Assembly (NCBI RefSeq): GCF_000091045.1
Contig: NC_006681.1
Span: 90,001 to 154,000, forward strand
Direction: 5' to 3'
DNA length: 64,000 nucleotides
From: Cryptococcus deneoformans JEC21
Taxonomy: Eukaryota; Basidiomycota; Tremellomycetes; Tremellales; Cryptococcaceae
Part shown: piece after piece, positions 57,101-64,000 of the stretch
How the letters are laid out: the number at the start of each line of letters is the position of its first letter
Position numbering within the stretch: the stretch's first letter is position 1
Notes under the pieces: model-generated
Databases searched by the model: none
Seen by the model: the letters and a program-made list of their open reading frames with translations, nothing else
What the model was told of the DNA's origin: nothing
Program-made: the position numbers and the translations under genes

Positions 57101-58866
57101 TCGATCATTGGCGCCCTCTGCTATACGGCATTCCAGTCCACGTCTACTGCGATCACTTTACCCTTCAATGGTTCCTAGGTCAACGTAATCTCTCTCCCCG
57201 TCAGCTTCGGTGGCTGAGTACTCTGAAGGATTTCGACCTCCGCATCGAATATATCAAAGGGGAGTTCAATACTCTCGCCGATTACCTCTCTCGTCATGCT
57301 CCTTCGGACGCCGCCGAACCTGCCGACCCCTCTCTGGATCAATCACCGGTTTCAGTTCATGCCACAATGACATACGAGCCCACTTTGGATCCGGACACCC
57401 TTCGCGCGATTGTGCAGGGTTATCAAGGTGATGTATTATTCAAAGAATGGCTTGCTGATCCGTCTACTGCTCCAGGTGTTACCCTCCATAATCATGATAC
57501 ACACCAACTCCTCCTTGTTGACAACCGTTTATGTATCCCGGACGTTAATACCCTTCGTGAGGAACTTATGCGGCAAGCACATGAGGGAACTGCTGGACAT
57601 CTGGGTGTGGAGAAAACTATGGAGATACTCAGGAGTGGATACTTTTGGGAGACAATGTCCAAGGATGTCCGTGAGTTTGTCCGTGCGTGTCACTTATGTC
57701 AACAGGCAAATGCCCCTACGACGAAACCGGCTGGTCCTGTGCATCCGCTCCCGGTCCCACGNGATAAATTCGATGACATCGCTATCGATTTTGTGGGACC
57801 ACTCCCTTCTTCCGGCGGACATGACTATCTTCTCACGATCACGGATAGACTAACCGGGTTCATTGAATTGGTTCCATGTTTTACCACTATTAACGCTCGC
57901 GACCTCGCTATCTTGGTTTGGGACAGATGGGTTTCTCGCTATGGCCTCCCGCTCTCTATTACGTCCGATCGCGATACACTATTTACCTCACGATTTTGGA
58001 CGACCCTCTGGGAGCAGCAGAACGTCAAGCTCAAAATGTCCACGGCCTTCCATCCGCAAACCGACGGCGCCTCGGAGCGTACGAACAAGACGGTAGTTCA
58101 ACTCCTTCGTAGCTGGGTGGACCGACATGGCAAATCTTGGGTTAAGTACCTTCCTCGTGTTTCCCAAGCCATGAATAATACTGTCAGACGTTCCACAGGT
58201 TTCTCTCCGGCACAACTGGTCCTGGGCCGCCGACTACGTACCCTTCCAAGCCTTCCCCGACCTCCCTCCTTCATCCAGGCGTCTCTTCCTACGCGGGCTG
58301 AATGGACTCTCGCTGCGGATCGCACTGACCTCTCGCTCGCCGACGCCCGCGATAACCTCATTTTGGCGAAACATCGTATGGCCGTCCAGGCCAATCGCCA
58401 TCGCCGTCCGGAAGTAGTCTACAAGGTTGGGGATTGGGTGTGGTTGGATACCCGAAATAGGTTGAAGGAATTTCGTGCTGGAGACGGGGAATATCGCGCT
58501 GCTAAGTTCTTCCCCCGCTTCCAGGGGCCTTACCAGGTACAAGAAGCTAACCCCGCCCTCTCAGTTTACCGTCTTCACATGAATGACCGGACATACCCAA
58601 AATTCCATGGTCATCTCCTTAAGCCTTATCTGTCATCGCCTAGGTTTCATCAAACATCACCGGTAACCCACCAATCGGACACTGGACGTCGCAGCATTCT
58701 TCAAATCCTGGATGATCGAGTGTATCGCGGTCATAGACAACTCCGGGTAGTACTCAGCGGCGACGGTCCTAATGGTCAATGGAGGAATCTCGACGACTTG
58801 CGTACACACGATGGTTTCCGGGCCTTATATGATGAATATATAGGCGACGACGAACTGGCCTTGTGA
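54172..58866 (+). CDS. Family 2 Gag-Pol polyprotein, apparently intact
   Basis: A single frame of 1564 codons from ATG 54172 to TGA 58866. Gag of about 310 residues (PRFQGPLGNADSVLTHLRRL) ends in the CCHC knuckle CFDCRKIGHQHPQC. Protease: LLIDTGASTTFVDP. Reverse transcriptase: AKLDCKDAFFQTLM and YVDDIIIWGKD. RNase H: FLFTDASNTGTGAWIGV, YPVHDRELLAI and YCDHFTLQWF. Integrase: H-H-C-C finger (HLGVEKTMEIL, CHLCQQ), Asp in IAIDFVGPLP, Asp in SITSDRDTLF, Glu in HPQTDGASERTNKTV. A GPY/F segment follows (FPRFQGPYQVQ), and the end is YIGDDELAL. No frameshift separates gag and pol. Two bases are ambiguous (N at 56989 and 57762), each giving one unknown residue. Confidence 0.93.
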   Translation: MMPPKPTKGAVEDSPSESPTAALLECLVGRAQKQDDTLALLTELLLKQQKQSTVKDRYNPRGLPLPKPSDIPRFQGPLGNADSVLTHLRRLQQLLRTNGLLTPSDDEELEARRRITVIELANNSIDCAGLVGWVEHEGRRMEEDGRSTWQDWSVAFKAKAMPSHWEYRESRTLFRLSLQEISPDAWRKFDDAVILHRSHLHGTHHYPLDHEIARLYRAACPERLFLRLVDEPGFHTNDLDGLRVLMSNHIERIAHEDAASQHVPRSIKTPASSASRSSDSAQLPQPVNYYYDPAHPLPYYRSPAGRYIRNVFRQENRCFDCRKIGHQHPQCPSRTHHTQPKVNQLETELTAGDTTSAYLALAQTIPSAAEPIQDSSYALFHPLLAISVPIPADDLWPARLIRLLIDTGASTTFVDPKLAARLGWSVKTSAVRMRVRLAGGKAGPIVTDTVIGSFSLGDRMYQINGVVMDLHGMYDGILGLNFLARHGLLADTTSLVHLLEAGGANLSALGLRKDDASPSELVSATRLHHTEIHPATPHATAAADSHSLTDVLRRLQAEFHDVFCDDLGDVRNFPTISKTRSGIRFEINLKHGATPKHSAPYRVPEALLPRFREMLLEHLNAGRLRYSSSPWASPAFLVSKGNGKFRMVCDFRALNNVTVPDMYPMGNVQDILHRAARKGKIFAKLDCKDAFFQTLMKEEDIPKTAITTPLGLLEWVVMPQGIRNAPAAQQRRINEALQGLTGECCEAYVDDIIIWGKDAKDLHDNIVSVLSALRRSGLRCSREKSKLFLDEVAFLGHIIRPGQILPDPAKIARVEQFPLPVNSHQLHSFLGLVNYLRDFVPNLADHTAVLHATLPPNAAAEKAYYKAVKMHKGHLPEGWTGWRWSFGPAEKAAFEATRRAVSTVPCLAVIDYDAVKAGKQQVFLFTDASNTGTGAWIGVXTSRESAQPVAYDSRTFNSAQRNYPVHDRELLAIINALDHWRPLLYGIPVHVYCDHFTLQWFLGQRNLSPRQLRWLSTLKDFDLRIEYIKGEFNTLADYLSRHAPSDAAEPADPSLDQSPVSVHATMTYEPTLDPDTLRAIVQGYQGDVLFKEWLADPSTAPGVTLHNHDTHQLLLVDNRLCIPDVNTLREELMRQAHEGTAGHLGVEKTMEILRSGYFWETMSKDVREFVRACHLCQQANAPTTKPAGPVHPLPVPXDKFDDIAIDFVGPLPSSGGHDYLLTITDRLTGFIELVPCFTTINARDLAILVWDRWVSRYGLPLSITSDRDTLFTSRFWTTLWEQQNVKLKMSTAFHPQTDGASERTNKTVVQLLRSWVDRHGKSWVKYLPRVSQAMNNTVRRSTGFSPAQLVLGRRLRTLPSLPRPPSFIQASLPTRAEWTLAADRTDLSLADARDNLILAKHRMAVQANRHRRPEVVYKVGDWVWLDTRNRLKEFRAGDGEYRAAKFFPRFQGPYQVQEANPALSVYRLHMNDRTYPKFHGHLLKPYLSSPRFHQTSPVTHQSDTGRRSILQILDDRVYRGHRQLRVVLSGDGPNGQWRNLDDLRTHDGFRALYDEYIGDDELAL

Positions 58867-59224
58867 GTCCCCTTCCTGTTTGCTCCTGTTTTCCTTTGTA
58901 TCAGTGTCTGGGGGCTGCTTGCGTTTCTCTGTGGGTTTTTTGGCCATTATTGGTTTTTTTCCCTGGCTTGCGCTCAGCAAGACTAAATTAACAGGACTTT
59001 CTCACAGAGTGTTCTCCTGCCCAGTCCTTCCAACGTGGATGGATTTGGAAAGTAACGTGTTGACAGGGGGGCGCTGGCAGTCCCCACGGCCTGGTGATCG
59101 TTCGTTCTTTTGCCCCTATTCTCTTCTTTTCAATTTTACGTTCCTTTGCCTTATCTCTTAATTCCTTCTTTATCTCTTTGATCCGGTCGAGTCTTCCCCT
59201 GGCTCTCATCTGGGCGGGGGAGAG
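58867..59224 (+). other. Family 2 3' untranslated segment and polypurine tract
   Basis: 358 bp between the pol stop and the 3' LTR, T-rich, ending in the purine tract that would prime plus-strand DNA synthesis. The same segment is inverted at 60166-60526. Confidence 0.7.
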
Positions 59225-59713
59225 TGTAAGTGCAGAGCCCTTACCACCACTCGTTCTCACCATATGATAGGATTTATCCCTATGCATTGGTCGATGTTGG
59301 TAGGTGAGATTTGATGCCGAAACGCGTCTTTCGGACTTCGCCGAAACGCGGCATCGAGCTCTGTCCGGCCTTATCCTATGCATGATATTTATTCTCATGC
59401 ATAGGACCGGCAAATTGCTTCCGAAACGCGGCAGCGGACTTCGCCGGATCTCTGCCCCTTTTTTTCGATGGACTTCTGTTTGTTTCCTCATACATTCATA
59501 TATATATATATATATATTGGTACATAGTTATAGTTCTCCTTTTACCTAGCAAACTTAATGCATATTCCCGTGCTAGTTTGCGTCCATTCAGACAACTATA
59601 ACTATCTTACACCTCTACGAACGCTCTCCTCGAACGCTTTCTCGAACCTCATTTCCCCTTCGAACGCTCAACGAACCCTGTCCGAATGCAGTGAGGCACC
59701 CACAGTGCCTACA
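59225..59713 (+). repeat. Family 2 3' LTR
   Basis: 489 bp, nearly identical to the 5' LTR. The two substitutions are CG/TG differences (CTACGAACG against CTATGAACG, and GAATGCAG against GAACGCAG). Confidence 0.93.
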
Positions 59714-60165
59714 GATGGGCGTTCGTGGTATAGGTCTAGAGGGCGTTCGGATGCGTTCGAGGAAGCGTTCGGTGTTTGTTTATAGTTATAGTGGTCTACT
59801 GGATGCGAAACTAGCAATGGTTGATATGCATGAGTTTCGCTTGGAGAAAGAGAAAACTATAACTATGTATGAGATCTATATATATATATGTATGGACGTA
59901 TGCAGAAACAAACAGAAGTCCATCGAAAAAAAGGGGCAGAGATCCGGCGAAGTCCGCCGCCGCGTTTCGGCAGCGATTGCCGGTCCTATGCATGAGAATA
60001 AAATATCATGCATAGGATGAGGCCGGACAGAGCCGATGCCGCGTTTCGGCGAAGTCCGAAAGACGCGTTTCGGCATCAAATCTCACCTACCAACATCGAC
60101 CAATGCATAGGAATAAATCCTACCATATGGTGAGAATGAATGGTGGTAAGGGCTCTGCACTTACA
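59714..60165 (-). repeat. Family 2-type LTR of copy 3, divergent tail
   Basis: Reads TGTAAGTGCAGAGCCC from 60165. The first 300 bases follow copy 2's LTR closely. The last 150 bases diverge (TCGCATCCAGTAGACC, then several CGAACGC words), and it lacks its own GTGCCTACA end, which is present only as part of copy 2's LTR. Confidence 0.85.
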
Positions 60166-60526
60166 CTCTCCCCCGTCCAGATGAGAGCCAGGGGAAGACT
60201 CGACCGGATCAAAAAGATAAAAGAAAGAATTAAGAGATAAGGCAATGGAACATAAAATTGAAAAGGAGAGAATAAGGGCAAAAGAACGAACGATCACCAG
60301 GCCGTGGGGACAGCCAGCGCCCCCCTGTCAACACGTTACTTTCCAAATCCATCCACGTTGGAAGGACTGGGCAGGAGAACACTCTGTGAGAAAGTCCTGT
60401 TAATTTAGTCTTGCTGAGCGCAAGCCAGGGAAAAAAACCAATAATGGCCAAAAAACCCACGGAGGAACGCAAGCAGCCCCCCCAGACACGTATACAAAGG
60501 AAAACAGGAGCAAACAGGAAGGGGAC

Positions 60527-63500
60527 TCACAAGGCCAGTTCGTCGTCGCCTATATATTCGTCATATAAGGCCCGGAAACCATCGTGTGTACGCAAGTCGT
60601 CGAGATTCCTCCATTGACCATTAGGACCGTCGCCGCTGAGTACTACTCGGAGTTGTCTATGACCGCGATACACTCGATCATCCAGGATTTGAAGAATGCT
60701 GCGACGTCCAGTGTCAGATTGGTGGGTTACCGGTGATGTTTGATGGAACCTAGGCGACGACAGATAAGGCTTAAGGAGATGACCATGGAATTTTGGGTAT
60801 GTCCGGTCATTCATGTGAAGACGGTAAACTGAGAGGGCAGGGTTAGCTTCTTGTACCTGGTAAGGCCCCTGGAAGCGGGGGAAGAACTTAGCAGCGCGAT
60901 ATTCCCCGTCTCCAGCACGAAATTCCTTCAACCTATTTCGGGTATCCAACCACACCCAATCTCCAACCTTGTAGGCTACTTCAGGACGGCGATGGCGATT
61001 GGCCTGGACGGCCATACGATGCTTCGCCACAAGGAGGTTATCGCACGCCTCAGCGAGCGAGAGGTCAGTGCGATCCGCTGCGAGAGTCCATTCGGCCTGT
61101 GTGGGAAGGGAAGCCCGGGTGAATGGAGGAGGACGAGCCAGACTAGGTAGGGTACGGAGCCGACGGCCAAAGACCAGTTGTGCGGGAGAGAAACCTGTGG
61201 AACGTCTGACAGTGTTATTCATGGCTTGGGAAACACGAGAGAGGTACTTAACCCAAGAGGTGCCATGCCTATCCACCCAGCTACGTAGCAGTTGCACCAC
61301 CGTCTTGTTGGACCGTTCCGAAGTGCCGTCAGTCTGCGGATGGAAGGCCGTGGACATCTTGAGCTTGACGTTCTGCTGCTGCCATAGTGTTGTCCAGAAT
61401 CGCGAGGTGAACAGAGTATCACGATCGGACGTAATGGAGAGCGGCAAACCATAACGAGACACCCATCGCTCCCAAACCAGGATGGCGAGATCCCGCGCAT
61501 TGATCGTGGTGGAGCAGGCGACCAGTTCGATGAACCCGGTTAGTCTATCCGTGATCGTGAGGAGATAGTCGTGTCCACCGGAAGAAGGGAGTGGTCCTAC
61601 AAAATCGATAGCGATATCATCGAATTTATCGCGTGGGACCGGAAGCGGATGCAAGGGACCAGCCGGCTTCGTCGTGGGTGCGTTCGCCTGTTGACATAAA
61701 TGGCACGCACGGACAAACTCACGAACATCCTTGGACATTGTCTCCCAAAAGTATCCACTCCTGAGTACCTCCATGGTTTTCTCCACTCCCAGATGCCCAG
61801 CAGTGCCTTCATGGGCTTGCCGCATAAGTTCCTCACGAAGTGTATTAACGTCCGGAATGCATAAGCGGTTGTCAACGAGGAGAAGTCGGTGGGTATCATG
61901 ATCATGGAAGGTAACACCTGGAGCAGTAGACGGATCAGCAAGCCATTCTTTGAATAATACATCACCTTGATAACCCTGCGCAATCGCGCGAAGGGTGTCC
62001 GGATCCAAAGTGGGCTCGTATGTCATTGTGGCATGAACTGAAACCGGTGATTGATCCAGAGAGGGGTCGGCAGGTTCGACGGCATCCGAAGGGGCGTGAC
62101 GAGAGAGGTAATCGGCGAGAGTATTGAACTCCCCTTTGATGTATTCGATGCGGAGGTCGAAATCCTTCAGAGTACTCAACCACCGAAGCTGACGGGGAGA
62201 GAGATTACGTTGACCTAGGAACCATTGAAGGGTAAAGTGATCGCAGTAGACGTGGACTGGAATGCCGTATAGCAAAGGGCGCCAATGATCGAGGGCATTA
62301 ATAATCGCCAGCAGCTCACGGTCGTGTACCGGATAGTTCCGTTGTGCACTATTGAAAGTGCGCGAATCGTAGGCCACAGGCTGGGCGGACTCCCGAGAGG
62401 TACCGACACCAATCCAAGCGCCAGTACCTGTGTTGGAAGCGTCGGTGAATAGAAAGACCTGCTGTTTTCCCGCTTTGACAGCATCATAATCGATAACGGC
62501 AAGACAGGGGACAGTACTCACCGCGCGTCGAGTCGCTTCAAAGGCCGCTTTCTCCGCAGGGCCGAACGACCATCTCCAACCAGTCCATCCCTCGGGGAGA
62601 TGTCCCTTATGCATCTTAACAGCCTTGTAGTAAGCTTTCTCAGCTGCCGCATTCGGAGGAAGAGTGGCGTGAAGCACGGCGGTGTGGTCGGCCAGGTTTG
62701 GTACGAAATCGCGAAGGTAGTTAACGAGACCGAGGAACGAGTGAAGTTGGTGAGAATTGACTGGGAGGGGGAACTGCTCGACGCGTGCGATTTTGGCGGG
62801 GTCGGGCAGAATCTGTCCAGGGCGGATGATATGGCCTAAGAACGCTACTTCGTCGAGGAACAGCTTTGACTTCTCACGCGAGCATCGAAGACCACTTCGA
62901 CGTAGGGCAGAAAGAACACTCACAATATTATCATGCAGGTCCTTAGCATCCTTCCCCCAGATGATGATATCGTCCACATAAGCCTCGCAACATTCCCCAG
63001 TTAAACCTTGTAACACCTCATTAATGCGACGCTGTTCAGTGGCCGGCGCGTTCCAGATCCCTTGAGGCATGACCACCCACTCCAGGAGACCGAGAGGAGT
63101 GGTGATAGCAGTTTTCGGGATGTCCTCCTCCTTCATTAGCGTTTGGAAAAAGGCATCCTTACAGTCAAGTTTTGCGAAAATCTTGCCCTTCCTGGCGGCA
63201 CGGTGGAGGATATCCTGGACATTCCCCATAGGGTACATGTCGGGGACCGTGACGTTGTTCAGAGCGCGGAAATCGCAGACCATTCGGAATTTGCCATTAC
63301 CTTTGGACACGAGGAATGCCGGGGAGGCCCAAGGGGAACTGGAATAGCGAAGACGACCTGCATTCAGATGCTCTAACAGCATCTCGTGGAAATGAGGGAG
63401 CAGGGCTTCGGGTACGCGGTAAGGCGCCGAGTGTTTGGGAGTGGTGCCATGTTTGAGATTAATTTCGAAACGGATACCTGATCTGGTCTTTGATATGGTG

Positions 63501-63707
63501 GGGAAGTTTCGTACGTCGCCTAGGTCATCACAAAAGACATCGTGAAACTCGGCCTGGAGACGACGCAGGACGTCTGTCAGACTGTGAGAATCTGCGGCCG
63601 CGGTCACATGCGGAGTTGTCGGGTGGATCTCCGTGTGGTGTAGCCTAGTAGCGGAGACAAGCTCCGAAGGGGATGCGTCATCCTTTCGCAGTCCTAACGC
63701 AGATAGG
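60527..63707 (-). pseudogene. Family 2 Gag-Pol of copy 3, missing Gag and most of protease
   Basis: Open minus-strand frame from the junction at 63707 to the stop at 60527, about 1,060 codons. It begins after the protease (SALGLRKDDASP) and carries complete reverse transcriptase (YVDDIIIWG), RNase H (FTDASNTGTGAW) and integrase (DFVGPLP, SITSDRDTLF, HPQTDGTSERSNK) down to YIGDDELAL. It differs from copy 2 at scattered residues (for example VACSTTINA against VPCFTTINA), so it is a distinct copy. Without Gag, protease and a 5' LTR it is unlikely to move by itself. Confidence 0.9.
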
Positions 63708-64000
63708 TGTAAGGTCTGGACAATAGACCTTCACTGAACTGGTGGGGCTAGCTCGGAGGGACAAGGCTTGGAGAGAACTGGTGGGCTCTTAGGGCTGGCA
63801 GGGCTCGAGGCTTAACTTCGGACTGGAGAGAAGCAAACAAGATCCCAAATGCATATGCTGATTATGTCCTATCAGCGACTAGTAAAGGAGACAAGATGAA
63901 GAATTGATAGGAACAAGAGGAGAAGGCAAGGTACTTGTGACTGTAAGGTCGGAAGAAGGAAAGGTTGAACACAACAAAGATGAAAGAATAAAGGAAATTG
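63708..64000 (-). repeat. Inverted family 1 LTR, 3' part, runs off right edge
   Basis: From 63708 the plus strand reads TGTAAGGTCTGGACAATAG, the reverse complement of the end of the LTR at 52170-52196, and follows that LTR back to about 51905 with few differences. It marks a family 1 element inserted in copy 3. The bases left of it, ATAGG, are the candidate target duplication. Confidence 0.88.

Larger units (their letters stand above)
53648..59713 (+). mobile_element. Full-length young Ty3/gypsy element family 2 (copy 2)
   Basis: 6066 bp with LTRs at 53648-54131 and 59225-59713, one 1564-codon gag-pol frame, and a purine-rich tract (GGGCGGGGGAGAG) just before the 3' LTR. It is inserted in family 1 copy B. 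The two LTRs differ by two substitutions, one T in a T run and two TA units. The expected 5 bp duplication (TACAG) on the right side is absent; the 3' LTR instead abuts an inverted LTR. Confidence 0.93.
59714..63707 (-). mobile_element. Inverted family 2 element (copy 3), 5' end broken by family 1 LTR
   Basis: Minus-strand copy whose 3' LTR (60165 down to about 59714) abuts the 3' LTR of copy 2 tail to tail. The internal part runs to 63707, where a family 1 LTR replaces the rest of gag and its 5' LTR. Internal DNA is nearly identical to 55690-59224. Confidence 0.9.

Noticed and set aside
59714..64000. Whole 47-64 kb region as one perfect palindrome
   Set aside because: The left and right arms match only over the family 2 internal part; the left arm lies in family 1 gag while the right arm ends in an inverted family 1 LTR.

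Overview
The window looks like nuclear DNA of a basidiomycete yeast of the Cryptococcus group (Tremellales). Protein genes are broken by many 40-100 bp GT-AG introns with CTAAC/CTGAC-like branch sites. Genes are densely packed on both strands. The identifiable proteins are typical of Cryptococcus: an adenylyl cyclase-associated protein, a short TOR-like kinase with divergent FRB, an Nrg1-type zinc-finger factor and Ty3/gypsy elements of the Tcn kind. From memory and unchecked, ACA1, TLK1 and RAD53 are close neighbours in C. neoformans, as they are here.

Positions 1-39330 are an ordinary gene-rich arm. In order they hold: PP4 regulatory subunit 3 (PSY2, cut by the left edge), a SUMO protease (ULP1), a stomatin/slipin protein, an intron-containing tRNA-Phe, an LCP5/neuroguidin ribosome-biogenesis factor, a mitochondrial-carrier-like membrane protein, Ap4A phosphorylase (APA2), splicing factor BUD31, an unrecognised disordered protein, an RPAP3-like TPR protein, an NRG1-like repressor, histone H2A.Z, TOR-like kinase TLK1, SKI8, ACA1/CAP, methyltransferase MTQ2, checkpoint kinase RAD53 and a BSD-domain protein. 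Several are divergent pairs over 200-350 bp shared promoters (PSY2/ULP1, BUD31/unknown, TLK1/SKI8, ACA1/MTQ2, RAD53/BSD).

From about 38.9 kb the DNA changes. The last two exons of the BSD gene and about 1.4 kb beyond it are almost free of CpG and rich in TG/CA. This block holds a decayed LTR and a cluster of GATCATG repeats. A 446 bp solo LTR with a perfect 5 bp target duplication follows (40700-41145). Next is an apparently complete 6.1 kb CACTA/EnSpm DNA transposon (41304-47437) with 30 bp TIRs, a Tnp2 transposase, a second unknown gene and 66 bp subterminal repeats.

From 47438 to the right edge everything is nested Ty3/gypsy retrotransposon. There are two tandem copies of family 1 sharing one LTR (47438-53647). 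An almost perfect, very young family 2 element (53648-59713) sits inside the second copy. A second family 2 copy follows in inverted, tail-to-tail orientation (59714-63707) and is itself broken by an inverted family 1 LTR (63708-64000). The gene-to-transposon transition, the CpG decay and the nested retroelements fit the edge of a heterochromatic, possibly centromeric, region. That last step is inference.
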